A stretch of DNA of 64,000 bases from Leisingera daeponensis DSM 23529 (GCF_000473145.1 NZ_KI421500.1:2505725-2569724), one strand, 5' to 3'. Counted from the first letter of the stretch, positions 34,273 through 44,561 are shown. A program made the numbers and translations. The notes: generated by a model not told the origin, from the sequence alone.

Positions 34273-34981
34273 GCAGGTCCATGAGCCGGCCGCGTGCCTC
34301 GGGCAGCGGGTGGTTGCCCAGCGACGGCGCCAGATGCGCCTCCAGGAAAAAACCCGTGGCGCGCAGGGCTTGAACAATTTCGGCATCCTCGGCGCTGCCC
34401 TGGCCCAGCATCACCGGCGGCAGCGGCAGCAGCCGGTCCGCCCAGTCGCCGGCGCCTTCACGTGAAACAGCTCGGCCGGTTTTCGGCGATATGTAAGCCA
34501 GCCCGAGGCGGCTGCCGGTCACGGCGCAGGCGGAGAGATCGAGGCCAAAGCCCATCTCCTCCAGCAGCGCCAGCTCCCAGCGCAGGTAGGCCAGCGGCCA
34601 GAGGTCTTCGTTCCCTAGAAGGTCGAGCAACTGTTCGCTGCGGGTATAGAGGTCCGGATGCGGCTCGCGCTCCGGCAGGCAGAAGGACAGGAGCGCGGTG
34701 ACCGTATTGAGCCCGGCCAGCGCCAGCCGCCCGGAGAGCGCCGCGGCAGCGCGGCTGCGCAGGGGTTCGGCGTGGTAGCTGCCCAGGTGATCCTCCAGCC
34801 GCGCCCGCCATGTCACATCCAGCTGCGCGCCGGGCTGCAGAATAGGGGCCATCCGGCGGCCGGCGCCGCCGCGCACAACGCCTGCATGGCGGCCGTGGCC
34901 TTCGGTAAAGATGTCGATGATGGCGGAGCTTTCGCCGTGGCGGCGCACCGAAAGCAATATGCCGTGATCACGCCACTCCAA
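34256..34981 (-). CDS. recO: DNA repair protein RecO
   Basis: RecO helps load RecA on SSB-coated single-stranded DNA. 241 aa starting at TTG 34981, chosen because [17 protein letters not shown] is the family start and GGGAGG lies eight bases before the TTG. An OB-fold (about 1-80, with [20 protein letters not shown]) is followed by the helical domain. The alphaproteobacterial form has only scattered cysteines rather than a full zinc finger. Last gene of the era-recO group. Confidence 0.92.
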   Translation of the reverse strand: MEWRDHGILLSVRRHGESSAIIDIFTEGHGRHAGVVRGGAGRRMAPILQPGAQLDVTWRARLEDHLGSYHAEPLRSRAAAALSGRLALAGLNTVTALLSFCLPEREPHPDLYTRSEQLLDLLGNEDLWPLAYLRWELALLEEMGFGLDLSACAVTGSRLGLAYISPKTGRAVSREGAGDWADRLLPLPPVMLGQGSAEDAEIVQALRATGFFLEAHLAPSLGNHPLPEARGRLMDLLSRRL

Positions 34982-35050
34982 CGCCCTGCCTCCCTGTCCT
35001 GCGGCCTGCCCTACCTGAGCGCATTGCCGGATGGGCTGCAAGCAGCAGGG

Positions 35051-35380
35051 TCATTCGAGGCCGGGTTCGTCCAGCAGGTGGCGGCCCTGGCGGTCCTCGA
35101 CCTCGACCACCCAGAGATCGGGGTCGAACTCGCGCTGGCGGCGGATGGAGGCGTCGACCTCGGTCTCGGCGCCGGCGGACAGCTCATCCCATTTGCGGTT
35201 GCCGCTCATCAGGTCGTAGGTGCGGTGAAAGGCGCGGGCCTGGCCGTCCAGCGTGTTGAGCTTGACCAGCACAGCGCCTGCGGTGTCGTCGCCATGCGCG
35301 GTGATGAAGGCAGGGATGTCCTGAAACCTCAGCCGGGCCAGGTAGGCATCCACCCAGAAGCGGGCGGTGAGGCGGGTCAT
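35051..35380 (-). CDS. DUF1491 family protein
   Basis: 109-aa protein typical of alphaproteobacterial DUF1491: RLTARFWVDAYLARLRFQDIP, GAVLVKLNTLDGQARAF and DPDLWVVEVEDRQGRHLLDEPG. No signal peptide. The function is unknown, but it is often found between era and recO, as here. 70 bp upstream of recO on the same strand. Confidence 0.85.
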   Translation of the reverse strand: MTRLTARFWVDAYLARLRFQDIPAFITAHGDDTAGAVLVKLNTLDGQARAFHRTYDLMSGNRKWDELSAGAETEVDASIRRQREFDPDLWVVEVEDRQGRHLLDEPGLE

Positions 35381-35423
35381 GCCGCACCCTCGCCTGCGCC
35401 CGCGCCAAAGGAGCGTGCGGGTG

Positions 35424-35457
35424 CCTCCGGCGGGAGTATTTTGGGAAAGATGAAAAG
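35424..35457. repeat. Short intergenic element, second copy of the 19622 type
   Basis: CCTCCGGCGGGAGTATTTTG followed by GGAAAGATGAAAAG, just after the era stop. It shares the CCTCCGG, GGGA(G)TATTT and AAGA-GAA-AG blocks with 19622-19652, and it includes a small CCGGCGGG dyad. Resembles an element common downstream of roseobacter genes (recalled, not checked). Confidence 0.45.
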
Positions 35458-35468
35458 CACGGCCGGCG

Positions 35469-36374
35469 TCAATTGCCGTCCTTGAAGTCGAGGCCCATCT
35501 CCGAGTAGCGCTCCGCCTCTTCCAGCCAGTTCGGGCGCACCTTCACCTGCAGGAACAGATGCACCTTGCGGCCCAGGAATTCCTCCAGCTCGGCGCGCGC
35601 AGCCTGGGAGACGGATTTGATAGTCTCGCCGCGCTTGCCCAGAACGATCCCCTTGTGGCCGTCGCGGACCACATAGATGATCTGGTCGACGCGGGCGGAG
35701 CCATCCTTGCGCTCTTCCCATTTCTCGGTCTCGACGGTCAGCTGGTAGGGCAGCTCCTGGTGCAGGCGCAGGGTCAGCTTTTCGCGGGTCATTTCCGCCG
35801 CGATCATCCGCATCGGCAGGTCCGCGATCTGATCCTCGGGGTAGAGCCAGGGGCTTTCCGGCAGCTTGCCCGCCAGCCATTTGCGCAGGTCATCGACGCC
35901 ATGGCCGCGCTCCGCCGAGATCATGAAGGTTTCGGCGAATGCGTAGCGGCGGTTCAGGTCCTGGGCGAGGCCCAGCAGTTTTTCCGCGGGCACCTTGTCG
36001 ATCTTGTTGATCGCCAGCGCCACAGTGCGGCCCTCGCCGATCTCCGCAAGGCCTTCGAGGATGGTCTCGACCCCTTCGGTGATGCCGCGGTGGGCCTCCA
36101 CCATCAGCACCACAACATCAGCGTCCGCAGCACCGCCCCAGGCGGCGGCCACCATCGCGCGGTCCAGGCGGCGGCGCGGCTTGAACAGGCCGGGGGTATC
36201 GACGAACACCAGCTGCGCGTCCCCCTCCATCGCCACGCCGCGAATGCGGGCGCGGGTGGTCTGGACCTTATGGGTCACGATCGAGACCTTGGCCCCGACC
36301 ATGCGGTTCAGCAAGGTGGATTTGCCCGCGTTGGGCTCTCCGATCAGGGCAACGAATCCGGCGCGTGTGGTCAT
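35469..36374 (-). CDS. era: GTPase Era
   Basis: Era binds the 3' end of 16S rRNA and acts in 30S assembly. 301 aa. G domain with GEPNAGKST (G1, about 12-20), FVDTPGLF (G3) and NKIDKV (G4); C-terminal KH domain (about 200-290) with GHKGIVLGKRGETIKSVSQ and HLFLQVKVRPNW. Usually directly behind rnc in an lepB-rnc-era operon; here a plus-strand multicopper oxidase separates era from rnc, so era needs its own promoter. Confidence 0.96.
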   Translation of the reverse strand: MTTRAGFVALIGEPNAGKSTLLNRMVGAKVSIVTHKVQTTRARIRGVAMEGDAQLVFVDTPGLFKPRRRLDRAMVAAAWGGAADADVVVLMVEAHRGITEGVETILEGLAEIGEGRTVALAINKIDKVPAEKLLGLAQDLNRRYAFAETFMISAERGHGVDDLRKWLAGKLPESPWLYPEDQIADLPMRMIAAEMTREKLTLRLHQELPYQLTVETEKWEERKDGSARVDQIIYVVRDGHKGIVLGKRGETIKSVSQAARAELEEFLGRKVHLFLQVKVRPNWLEEAERYSEMGLDFKDGN

Positions 36375-36575
36375 CTGTAATGGTCCTGTTTGCAGAGCCG
36401 ATCCCCTACAGGATTTTACCCACAGGGGCCAGAGGCGTTTTCACGGGGCTTGGCACAGCGTCGCACAGGCTTGCCCTATGTCAAAGACCTGTGGCAGGTC
36501 CCGTGGGAGAACCGCATCGCCAAGCCAGTCCGACAGCCAGGCCTGTCTTACAGTGCACATAAAGGGACTTGCCTG

Positions 36576-37958
36576 ATGAACCGCCGGGAATTTCTGCTGG
36601 GAACTGCTGCATCTGCCGGGGCGTTTGGCGCAGGCGGCTGGGGGCTGGCGGCTGCCGGTGAGGCGCAGCAGCTGACCATCCAGCCTGCCAGCTTTGCTTT
36701 CCGCGAGACGCCGACCGAGGGTCTGGTGAGCCTGTCGCCGGATGCGCCGCCGCCGGTGCTGTACGGCACGCAGGGCGAGCCGATGCGGCTGCGGGTGGTC
36801 AATCGCACCGAAGACTACACCGCGATGCATTGGCACGGGCTGCGGATCGCCAATGCGATGGACGGGGTGCCCTATCTGACCCAGATGCCGATCGCGGGCT
36901 GCGAGTCGTTTGACTACGAATTCACCCCGCCGGATGCCGGCACCTACTGGTATCATCCGCACTGCATGACAATGGCGCAGATGGCGCACGGGCTGACCGG
37001 GGTAATGGTGATCCGGGAGACAAAAGATCCCGGTTTCGACGGTGATCAGGCCATCAACCTGCGGGATTTCCGGCTGGATGATCAGGGCGCCTTCCTGCCC
37101 TATTACACTGCGCGCGGGGCGGCCCGTGGCGGGACGCATGGCAATGTGCTGACGGCGAACTGGCTGCAGGTGCCGGTCTATGATCATCCGGCGGGCGGGC
37201 TGGTGCGGCTCAGGGTGGTGAACACGGACACCACCCGGATCTACAAGCTGCATCTGAGCACGGATCAGGCGCGGATCATTGCCTGGGACGGGCATCCGGT
37301 GGAGTTTGAGCTGCCCCTGCCTTCAGCGGAGGCCCCTTTGCTGCTCGGGCCTGGCCAGCGGGCGGATTTCGCGGTGCAGATGGCTGCGGATGAGGGGCAG
37401 ACGGCGGATTTGCTGGCGGAGCTGCCAGGGCAGCCCGCCCGCACTATGGCGCGCCTGCGGTCCGTTGGCGCGGACCTGGCGCGGGATCTGCGGGAGCTGA
37501 AGCCGCTGCCTGCCAACCCGGTTGCCCGGCCGGATCTGGCAAACGCTGAAGTGCATGATTTCGTGTTTGGCTGGACGCCAGAGGGCGGGCCGCCGGATGA
37601 TGGCTTTTGCGGCTCGATGGGTTACAGTTTCTGGTCGATCAACCGCACGCCCTGGGCCGGGGATGCCGCCAAGGGCACCGGGCCGCTGGCGGTGCTGGAG
37701 CGCGGCAAGAGCTATGTGCTGCGGCTGCGGAATGAATCGCCCAACCTGCATCCGATCCATCTGCACGGGCTGGCGTTCGTGCCGCTCCGCTCGAACCTGC
37801 GCGAGCTGCCGCCGCTGGTGACGGACACCCTGCTGCTGCTGAAGGACGAAGTGGCCGAGATTGCGCTGGTCGCCGACAATCCCGGCGACTGGGCGTTCCA
37901 CTGCCATGTGATCGAGCACCAGAAGACCGGGCTTGCGGGCTATATCCGGGTGACTTGA
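36576..37958 (+). CDS. Multicopper oxidase, Tat-exported
   Basis: 460 aa from ATG 36576. The N-terminus MNRREFLLGTAASAGAFGAG is a twin-arginine signal. Copper-site motifs are HWHGL (85-89), WYHPHC (125-130), HPIHLHGLAF and HCHVIEHQKTGL (442-453), so both the T1 and the T2/T3 sites are present. The T1 axial position, five residues after His448, is Leu453 rather than the Met of CueO. No Met-rich insert is seen. It may oxidise copper(I), manganese or phenols. Inserted on the opposite strand between era and rnc. Confidence 0.88.
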   Translation: MNRREFLLGTAASAGAFGAGGWGLAAAGEAQQLTIQPASFAFRETPTEGLVSLSPDAPPPVLYGTQGEPMRLRVVNRTEDYTAMHWHGLRIANAMDGVPYLTQMPIAGCESFDYEFTPPDAGTYWYHPHCMTMAQMAHGLTGVMVIRETKDPGFDGDQAINLRDFRLDDQGAFLPYYTARGAARGGTHGNVLTANWLQVPVYDHPAGGLVRLRVVNTDTTRIYKLHLSTDQARIIAWDGHPVEFELPLPSAEAPLLLGPGQRADFAVQMAADEGQTADLLAELPGQPARTMARLRSVGADLARDLRELKPLPANPVARPDLANAEVHDFVFGWTPEGGPPDDGFCGSMGYSFWSINRTPWAGDAAKGTGPLAVLERGKSYVLRLRNESPNLHPIHLHGLAFVPLRSNLRELPPLVTDTLLLLKDEVAEIALVADNPGDWAFHCHVIEHQKTGLAGYIRVT

Positions 37959-37962
37959 GCGG

Positions 37963-38640
37963 TCAGCCGAGCTGTTCCAGCAGCGCCTTGGCAGCGGCCT
38001 GTTCGGCCTGCCGCTTGGAGCCTGCGGTGGCCTGGGCTTCGGTGCCGTCCTGCAGCCGCGCCGCGATGGTGAAGACCGGGGCGTGATCCGGGCCGCTGCG
38101 GGAAACTTCCACATAAATGGGCACTTGCTGCCCGCGCGCCTGCGCCCACTCCTGCAGCGAGGTCTTGGCGTCGCGCGCATCCGTTTCGACTTGATGGATG
38201 CGAGTGCCCCACAGGCGCAGGATCATCTCCGCCGCCGCGTCGAACCCTGCGTCCTTGTAAACGGCGGCGATCACCGCCTCCATCGCATCGCCCAGCAAGG
38301 CCTGTTTGCGGCGGCCGCCGGACATCATTTCGGAGCGGCCCAGCTTGAGCACCGCGCCAAGGTCGATCTCCTTGGCGACATCGGCGCAGGCCTCCTTGCG
38401 CACCAGCGCGTTGAAGCGCGGCGCCAGCTGGCCTTCGGTGGCGGTCTTGTCATGCTCCAGCAGCGCGGTCGCCATCACCAGCCCCAGAACCCGGTCGCCC
38501 AGGAACTCCAGCCGCTGGTTGTCCTTGCGGTTGGACGACGACACGGAGGCGTGGGTCACGGCGCGCTGCAGCAGCTCCGGGCGGGCAAACTTATGCCCGA
38601 TGCGTTCCTCGAACGCACGCAATTCCTTGGACAGCTTCAC
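37963..38640 (-). CDS. rnc: Ribonuclease III
   Basis: Double-strand-specific endoribonuclease for rRNA and mRNA processing. 225 aa. The signature [13 protein letters not shown] carries Glu45 and Asp49; [19 protein letters not shown] carries the second metal-site Asp/Glu. A dsRNA-binding domain (about 155-222) ends with [20 protein letters not shown]. The start overlaps the lepB stop by four bases. Confidence 0.96.
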   Translation of the reverse strand: MKLSKELRAFEERIGHKFARPELLQRAVTHASVSSSNRKDNQRLEFLGDRVLGLVMATALLEHDKTATEGQLAPRFNALVRKEACADVAKEIDLGAVLKLGRSEMMSGGRRKQALLGDAMEAVIAAVYKDAGFDAAAEMILRLWGTRIHQVETDARDAKTSLQEWAQARGQQVPIYVEVSRSGPDHAPVFTIAARLQDGTEAQATAGSKRQAEQAAAKALLEQLG

Positions 38641-39473
38641 TCGATCCCCTTGAAGAAACGGTCGCTCCGCCAGGTCCAGAAATACAGCATGGACCGCCCG
38701 GCAGAGGAGAACATGATCCGGTCGGCACGGCCGATCAGGTTTTCAAAAGGGACAAAGCCAACCCCGCCCGCAGATTGCGGCAGGCGGCTGTCGGAGGAGT
38801 TGTCCCGGTTGTCGCCCATGAAGAAATAGTGCCCTTCCGGAACCTGGTACACGCCTGTGTGGTCCATGCCCTGGTTGGTGATGTTGAGCACGATATGCTC
38901 ATTGCCGCCCGGCAGGGTTTCCAGCTTGCGCGATTTCTTGCAGACGGCGCCCTGGCCCACCGGCGCGTTTTCACAGCGCGGGAAGGAGCCCTGCGGTCCC
39001 TGGCGTTCCATCACTTCCTCGAACTGGCCGGCATCCTCAAGCTTGACCGGCGCGCCGTTGATGAACAGCACGCCGTTCTTCATCTGGATCTTGTCGCCCG
39101 GCAGGCCGACCAGCCGCTTGATGAAGTCGTTGCCGTTGACCGGATGGCGGAACACCACCACATCGCCGCGCTCCGGCTGGCCGCCCATCAGGCGGGTGTT
39201 GTCACCGTCTAGAAAGCCGCAGATGTCCTTGGCGTCGATGTTCAGCCCGACCGCGCCAATGCGCACGCTGGGGCAAGAGGCGTAGGAATAGCCGTAGGCC
39301 ATCTTGTTCACGAACAGGAAGTCCCCGATCAGCAGGGTTTCCTTCATCGATCCGGACGGGATCCAGAAGGGCTGGAAGAACAGGGTGCGGAAGACACCGG
39401 CGATCAGCAGCGCGTAGACGATGGTTTTGATCGTCTCAAGGATCGAACTGCCGGTCTTTGCTTTGGCCGTCAT
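38637..39473 (-). CDS. lepB: Signal peptidase I
   Basis: Cleaves signal peptides at the periplasmic face. 278 aa from ATG 39473 (GGAGAG upstream); an earlier in-frame start would run into the acpS gap with no ribosome binding site. Transmembrane helix about 13-32, catalytic Ser42 in [10 protein letters not shown], general-base Lys119 in [15 protein letters not shown], and the C-terminal [17 protein letters not shown] signature. Operon with rnc and acpS. Confidence 0.95.
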   Translation of the reverse strand: MTAKAKTGSSILETIKTIVYALLIAGVFRTLFFQPFWIPSGSMKETLLIGDFLFVNKMAYGYSYASCPSVRIGAVGLNIDAKDICGFLDGDNTRLMGGQPERGDVVVFRHPVNGNDFIKRLVGLPGDKIQMKNGVLFINGAPVKLEDAGQFEEVMERQGPQGSFPRCENAPVGQGAVCKKSRKLETLPGGNEHIVLNITNQGMDHTGVYQVPEGHYFFMGDNRDNSSDSRLPQSAGGVGFVPFENLIGRADRIMFSSAGRSMLYFWTWRSDRFFKGIE

Positions 39474-39531
39474 CAGGCTCTCCGGTTTGGAAACAGGGTC
39501 CGGGGCTACATGCGGGCCTGAGGGGGGCAAG

Positions 39532-39963
39532 TCAAGTTCCCGAAGATGATTCCGCCGGGTCGCTGGCGGACGGGCGCGCCTCAATCACCACGAAGGCCTG
39601 CGCCCAGGGGTGGTCGTCGGTCAATGTCACGTGGATCACCGCCTCATGGCCGGGCGGGGTCATCTCGCGCAGACGGTCGGCAGCCCAGCCGGTCACATGC
39701 ATCACCGGCTGGCCGGTGCGCAGGTTGGAGACCGCCATGTCCTTCCAGGCGATGCCCATGCGCAGACCGGTGCCAAGCGCCTTTGAGCAGGCCTCCTTGG
39801 CGGCCCAGCGCTTGGCATAGGTGCCAGCAACATCGCGGCGGCGCTCGGCCTTTTTCTGCTCAGTTTCGGTGAACACCCGGTTGCGGAACCGGTCTCCGAA
39901 CCGGTCCAGCGTACGCTGGATACGCTCGATATTGGCAAGATCGGTGCCGACGCCCAGGATCAT
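39532..39963 (-). CDS. acpS: Holo-[acyl-carrier-protein] synthase
   Basis: Transfers phosphopantetheine from CoA to acyl carrier protein. 143 aa, starting at ATG 39963 ([15 protein letters not shown], with metal-site Asp8). [12 protein letters not shown] and [18 protein letters not shown] (second metal-site Glu) are family motifs. The C-terminal ten residues are Ser/Ala-rich and extend a little past the usual end. ATG overlaps the stop of the upstream membrane protein gene. Confidence 0.95.
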   Translation of the reverse strand: MILGVGTDLANIERIQRTLDRFGDRFRNRVFTETEQKKAERRRDVAGTYAKRWAAKEACSKALGTGLRMGIAWKDMAVSNLRTGQPVMHVTGWAADRLREMTPPGHEAVIHVTLTDDHPWAQAFVVIEARPSASDPAESSSGT

Positions 39964-40394
39964 TCTTCCAGCCGCTTCAAACCGAGCTTGATGCCATGGC
40001 CCAGAAACAGCCGGTTCACCAGCAGAACCACGCCCAGCAGCACCAGGGCAATCAGCGCCAGGAATGAGCCTGGGATGACCTCGCGTGCCTCTGCGATCAT
40101 TGCCGAGTTCCAGAACAGCAGCAGCTGAAGCAGGGTCAGAACCGCAACAACGCCGGTCATCGCCAGCGACGCCAGCCAGGCCTCCCGCCCAGCCAGTGGC
40201 CGCTTCTCGGAACTGACAAAGCGCATTCCGGCCCGGACAGAGGCGAACATCGGCGGCAGCACCGTCGCCAGCCCGGGCGGCAGGGAACGGCCGAAACGGT
40301 CCAGAACCAGCGCCATTGCCATCAGAATCGCCGCCGCCAGCAGCCAGTCGAGCCCATAACGCAGCAATTCCGCCCGCCCATGAGGTTGCGCCAT
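39960..40394 (-). CDS. Small integral membrane protein (ABZJ_00895-like)
   Basis: 144 aa with four hydrophobic stretches (about 13-30, 40-55, 75-95, 105-128). The layout and the [20 protein letters not shown] loop resemble the ABZJ_00895 family of unknown function (tentative). It is wedged between pdxJ (one-base overlap) and acpS (four-base overlap), so translation is coupled to both. Confidence 0.7.
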   Translation of the reverse strand: MAQPHGRAELLRYGLDWLLAAAILMAMALVLDRFGRSLPPGLATVLPPMFASVRAGMRFVSSEKRPLAGREAWLASLAMTGVVAVLTLLQLLLFWNSAMIAEAREVIPGSFLALIALVLLGVVLLVNRLFLGHGIKLGLKRLEE

Positions 40395-41149
40395 CAGCCT
40401 TTACCCCCGCGCGCTTCATCCATCAGGCGGCGCATTTCGCGCACTGCCGGGGTCAGGCCGCGAAAGATGGCCTCGCCGATCAGGAAGTGGCCGATGTTCA
40501 ATTCCCTCACCTCCGGAAAGGCCGCAACCGGCTGCACGGTCTCATAGGTGAGGCCATGGCCCGCATGCACCTCCAGCCCCAGCGAATGGGCGTAGGCAGA
40601 CATGTCCCGCAGCGCCTCCAGCTCGCGGTCGCGCTCTGCAAGCTTGCCCTCGGCGTGGAAATCGCAATAGGCGCCGGTGTGCAGTTCGATCACCTCGGCC
40701 CCGATCCGGTGCGCAGCCTCGATCTGCTTGCGGTCGGCAGCAATGAAGATCGACACCCGGCAGCCCGCCTCGCGCAGCGGGGCGATGTAATGCGCCAGGC
40801 GGTTTTCCTCGCGCGCCACTTCCAGCCCGCCCTCGGTCGTGCGCTCTTCGCGCTTTTCCGGCACGATGCAGACCGCGTGCGGCTTGTGGCGCAGGGCGAT
40901 CTTCTGCATTTCCTCCGTCGCCGCCATCTCGAAGTTCAGCGGCACGCTCAGCGCCTCCATCAGCCCGTCAATGTCAGCGTCGGTGATATGGCGGCGGTCT
41001 TCGCGCAGGTGGGCGGTGATGCCGTCGGCGCCTGCCTCCTCCGCCAGTTTTGCAGCGCGCACCGGGTCCGGATAAGCGCCGCCGCGGGCGTTGCGCACAG
41101 TGGCGACGTGGTCGATGTTCACGCCCAGGCGCAGTTGGTTCTGTGTCAT
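40394..41149 (-). CDS. pdxJ: Pyridoxine 5'-phosphate synthase
   Basis: Joins 1-deoxy-xylulose-5-phosphate and aminoacetone phosphate in vitamin B6 synthesis. 251-aa TIM barrel. [58 protein letters not shown] and [17 protein letters not shown] are the family motifs. The pdxJ-acpS-lepB-rnc-era order is conserved in proteobacteria. First gene of this local operon. Confidence 0.96.
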   Translation of the reverse strand: MTQNQLRLGVNIDHVATVRNARGGAYPDPVRAAKLAEEAGADGITAHLREDRRHITDADIDGLMEALSVPLNFEMAATEEMQKIALRHKPHAVCIVPEKREERTTEGGLEVAREENRLAHYIAPLREAGCRVSIFIAADRKQIEAAHRIGAEVIELHTGAYCDFHAEGKLAERDRELEALRDMSAYAHSLGLEVHAGHGLTYETVQPVAAFPEVRELNIGHFLIGEAIFRGLTPAVREMRRLMDEARGGKG

Positions 41150-41255
41150 GAGAGGTCTCTCATCCGTCTGAAGTCAAAGCCTTGAGCCAAAGACTAGACA
41201 GACAGCGGGCAAGAGCAAGCCTGCAGGCGAGAATGGTACAATCCGGCAGCGCGGC

Positions 41256-41897
41256 TCAGGAGCCGGTGCTGACTTCGGCACGCTGCTTGATCGCCTCGAA
41301 CTTGGCCTTGATCTTGGCCCGGCGGCGCTGCTGGTAGACGCGGATCACCGGCAGGCTGAGCATATAGCAGACCGTGGCGCTGATGATGCCCGGGATGATG
41401 CCGCCGATCATGTAGGGATAGAACACCTCGTTATAGAACAGGTGCAGCCCCTGCCAGTCGGCGGGCTTGTCCATGAACAGCGCAAACAGGTTGTCCTTCA
41501 GGTCGGCGCCCGCGGCCATGAACTTGCCCGCAAGCGACTTGTCGACTTCCTCGTCGAACTCGGTGCCCAAGATCCAATGGCCGGTCTGCAGGCTGGCCAC
41601 CCCGATCGGCACGTAGGTCAGCGGGTTGCCAAAGAAGGTGGCGCTGAGCGAGGCCAGGATATTGCCGTTCATCAGCCGCGCGATGATCGCCGCCACCACG
41701 AAATGCATACCGTAAAAGGGCGTGAAGGTGGTGAACACCCCGGCCCAGATCCCGCGGGCGATGCGTTCGGGCGAATCGGGCAGCCGCCGCACCCGGTGTT
41801 TCACGTACAGGAAGGCCCGGGCCCAGCCGCCGCGCGGCCAGACGAAGTCCGCCAGCGCGCGGAGGGGCGAACGTCTGTCCCGGCGCCTGAATACCAA
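41256..41897 (-). CDS. DUF2062 membrane protein
   Basis: 213 aa. The DUF2062 domain covers most of the protein: SPERIARGIWAGVFTTFTPFYGMHF, then MNGNILASLSATFFGNPLTY, and a C-terminal transmembrane helix near 165-190. A basic tail follows. Function unknown; typically found near (p)ppGpp synthetase and pdxJ in Rhodobacteraceae, as here. Confidence 0.88.
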   Translation of the reverse strand: MVFRRRDRRSPLRALADFVWPRGGWARAFLYVKHRVRRLPDSPERIARGIWAGVFTTFTPFYGMHFVVAAIIARLMNGNILASLSATFFGNPLTYVPIGVASLQTGHWILGTEFDEEVDKSLAGKFMAAGADLKDNLFALFMDKPADWQGLHLFYNEVFYPYMIGGIIPGIISATVCYMLSLPVIRVYQQRRRAKIKAKFEAIKQRAEVSTGS

Positions 41898-41939
41898 AGC
41901 TGTCCGTCCTTCCCAGTTCCGGCTTAGAGTTTCAGCGGC

Positions 41940-44075
41940 TTACCCCGGAAAATGGCGTTCTTCCGGCTTGTTCCGGAACCGCGCCACCGCGGCAACATCG
42001 CTTTCCGCCTCTAGTGTCAGCATCAGCGAGTGCAGCTGCTCCACATCCCGCAGCTCCACATTGATCATAAGCCGGTAAAAGTCTGGTTTCCTGTCAACAA
42101 ATTCAAGGTCCGAAATATTGGCCTTTTTCTCGCCGATCAATGTGCAAATGCGCCCCAGCACCCCGGCATCATTGCCGATGGTCAGCTCCAGCGTGGTGCC
42201 GTAAGCCGCCGGGTGGGTGCCGCTGTGCCAATGCACGTCCATCCAGCGCTCCGGCTGGTCCTCGAATTCGCCCAGCTTGTCGCAGTCGGCGGCATGCACC
42301 ACCACACCGCGGCCGCGGTAGGTGATGCCGATGATGCGCTCGCCCGGCAGCGGCTGGCAGCATTGCGCGCGCTCGAAGCTCTGCCCGGGCTCCAGGCCGA
42401 TCACCGCCCGGCGCGGTGAAATCTCATCTCCATCGCCGGAGGTGGTCAGTTCGGGGTAGACCGACTGCACCACGTCATGCGCGGTGATCTCGGCCGCGCC
42501 CAGCCGTGCCAGCAGCTCGTTCACGCCGCTGGCGCGCAGCGCGCGGGCCGCGGTTTCCAGCGCCTTGTCCGTCGCCTTCTTGCCAACATGCTCAAACGCC
42601 GAGCGCGCAAGTTCATGCCCCAGCTTCACAAACCGCGCCCGGTCCGCTTCGCGCAGAGCGCGGCGGATGGAAGTGCGGGCCTTGCCGGTGGTGGCGATCT
42701 CCAGCCAGCTGACCTGCGGGGTCTGGCCTTCGGCGGTGATCACATCCACCGACTGGCCATTGCGCAGCCGGGTCCACAGCGGCACCCGGATCCCGTCCAC
42801 CTTGGCCCCGACGCAGGCATGGCCGATGCGGGTGTGAATGGCATAGGCAAAGTCGATCGGCGTCGCGCCCTTGGGCAGCTTGATCACGTCGCCCTTGGGG
42901 GTGAAGCAGAACACCTGATCCGAATACATCTCAAGCTTCACGGCTTCGAGGAATTCGTCGTGGTCGTCCTCGGCGTCGAACTGTTCGGTCAGCGAGGCAA
43001 TCCACTTGGCCGGGTCAACGGCAAAGGGGTTCTCCGAGCGCACCCCGTCGCGGTAGGACCAATGCGCCGCCACGCCGGTTTCGGCCACATCGTGCATCTG
43101 GCGGGTGCGGATCTGCACCTCAACCCGCTTGCCGTCGCGGCCCGACACCGTGGTGTGGATCGAGCGATAGCCGTTGGATTTCGGCTGGCTGATATAGTCC
43201 TTGAAACGGCCCGGCACGGCCCGCCAGCGCTGATGGATGGCGCCCAGCGCGCGGTAGGCGTCCTCTTCGGACCCGGTGATCACCCGAAAACCGTAGATAT
43301 CCGACAGCCGCGAGAACCCCTGATCCTTGGCCTGCATCTTGCGCCAGATCGAATAGGGTTTCTTGGCGCGGCCAAATACCTCTGCCTCGATACCGGCCTT
43401 CTCCAGCTCCAGCCGCATGTCGCCGGTGATCCGGTGGATCACGTCGCCGGTTTCGCGCTGCAGGGTCACAAAGCGGCGGATGATCGACTGCCGCCCTTCC
43501 GGGTTCAGCACGCGGAAGGCCAGATCCTCCAGCTCCTCGCGCATCCACTGCATGCCCATCCGGCCCGCCAGCGGCGCATAGATATCCATGGTCTCGCGCG
43601 CCTTCTGGGCCTGTTTCTCAGGGCGCATCGCCTTGATGGTGCGCATGTTGTGCAGGCGGTCCGCAAGCTTCACTAGGATCACCCGCAGATCCTTGGACAT
43701 CGCCATGAACAGCTTGCGGAAGTTTTCCGCCTGCTTGGTCTCGCGGCTGCTGAGCTGCAGGTTGGTCAGCTTGGTGACGCCGTCAACCAGCATCGCCACC
43801 TCGCCGCCAAAGCGGCGGGCGACTTCTTCGTAGTTCGCCTTGGTATCTTCGATGGTGTCATGCAGCAGCGCGGTGATGATGGTTGCATCATCCAGCCGCT
43901 GTTCGGTCAGGATCGCGGCCACCGCCACAGGATGCGTGAAATAGGGCTCGCCCGAGTGGCGGAACTGCCCCTCATGCATCTGCTCGCCGAAGGCATAGGC
44001 CTCGGCGATCCGTGCTGCATTGGTCTTGGGGTTGTAGTTGCGGACCAGAGCAATCAGGTCGTCAGGGGAAATCAT
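41940..44075 (-). CDS. Bifunctional (p)ppGpp synthetase/hydrolase
   Basis: Makes and degrades the alarmone (p)ppGpp. 711 aa, full length. Hydrolase HD domain: GEPYFTHPVAVAAIL and His72-Asp73 in LLHDTIEDT. Synthetase domain: FRVITGSEEDAYRALGAIH and KDYISQPKSNGYRSIHTTV. TGS domain (about 385-450) and C-terminal ACT domain (about 635-705, with ISDLEFVDRKPDFYRLMINVE). The single Rsh enzyme of alphaproteobacteria has this form; named relA, spoT or rsh in different strains. Downstream of rpoZ. Confidence 0.95.
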   Translation of the reverse strand: MISPDDLIALVRNYNPKTNAARIAEAYAFGEQMHEGQFRHSGEPYFTHPVAVAAILTEQRLDDATIITALLHDTIEDTKANYEEVARRFGGEVAMLVDGVTKLTNLQLSSRETKQAENFRKLFMAMSKDLRVILVKLADRLHNMRTIKAMRPEKQAQKARETMDIYAPLAGRMGMQWMREELEDLAFRVLNPEGRQSIIRRFVTLQRETGDVIHRITGDMRLELEKAGIEAEVFGRAKKPYSIWRKMQAKDQGFSRLSDIYGFRVITGSEEDAYRALGAIHQRWRAVPGRFKDYISQPKSNGYRSIHTTVSGRDGKRVEVQIRTRQMHDVAETGVAAHWSYRDGVRSENPFAVDPAKWIASLTEQFDAEDDHDEFLEAVKLEMYSDQVFCFTPKGDVIKLPKGATPIDFAYAIHTRIGHACVGAKVDGIRVPLWTRLRNGQSVDVITAEGQTPQVSWLEIATTGKARTSIRRALREADRARFVKLGHELARSAFEHVGKKATDKALETAARALRASGVNELLARLGAAEITAHDVVQSVYPELTTSGDGDEISPRRAVIGLEPGQSFERAQCCQPLPGERIIGITYRGRGVVVHAADCDKLGEFEDQPERWMDVHWHSGTHPAAYGTTLELTIGNDAGVLGRICTLIGEKKANISDLEFVDRKPDFYRLMINVELRDVEQLHSLMLTLEAESDVAAVARFRNKPEERHFPG

Positions 44076-44113
44076 GTCCGGTCCGCAGCCTCAAAATTCT
44101 CGGAACGCGCGCC

Positions 44114-44467
44114 TCAGCCCTGGCCCTGGGCCTCCATAAGCGCGCGCAGCAGTTTCTCTTCTGACATGTCGTCTTCGGCAGGCTTGTCGTGGTCCGCGCC
44201 CATCAGCAGAGCCATGGAATCCTCTTCCGGCTCGTCAACCTCGATCTGGGTCTGGTTGCTCTCGATCAGACGCTCGCGCAGCTCGTCCGCGCTCTGGGTC
44301 TCTTCGGCGATCTCGCGCAGGGACACAACCGGGTTCTTGTCGTTGTCACGGTCGACAGTGATCGGGGCACCAGCCGAGATTTCGCGGGCACGGTGCGCAG
44401 CCAGCATCACCAGCTCAAAGCGGTTGGGCACTTTATCGACGCAATCTTCAACCGTCACGCGGGCCAT
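44114..44467 (-). CDS. rpoZ: RNA polymerase omega subunit
   Basis: Small assembly subunit of RNA polymerase, 117 aa. [30 protein letters not shown] is the family core, binding beta-prime; the acidic C-terminal half (about 60-117, many Glu/Asp) is typical of alphaproteobacteria. The order rpoZ then rsh is conserved and fits the known role of omega in the ppGpp response. 38 bp before the Rsh gene. Confidence 0.96.
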   Translation of the reverse strand: MARVTVEDCVDKVPNRFELVMLAAHRAREISAGAPITVDRDNDKNPVVSLREIAEETQSADELRERLIESNQTQIEVDEPEEDSMALLMGADHDKPAEDDMSEEKLLRALMEAQGQG

Positions 44468-44561
44468 CAGCGACTCTCCAATTCAATTCCTGGTCCAGAA
44501 GGCAGACTTCTACGCCCAAATCTTTCTCTTGACAAGGGCGGAAAACACAGCATCGCGCGCG

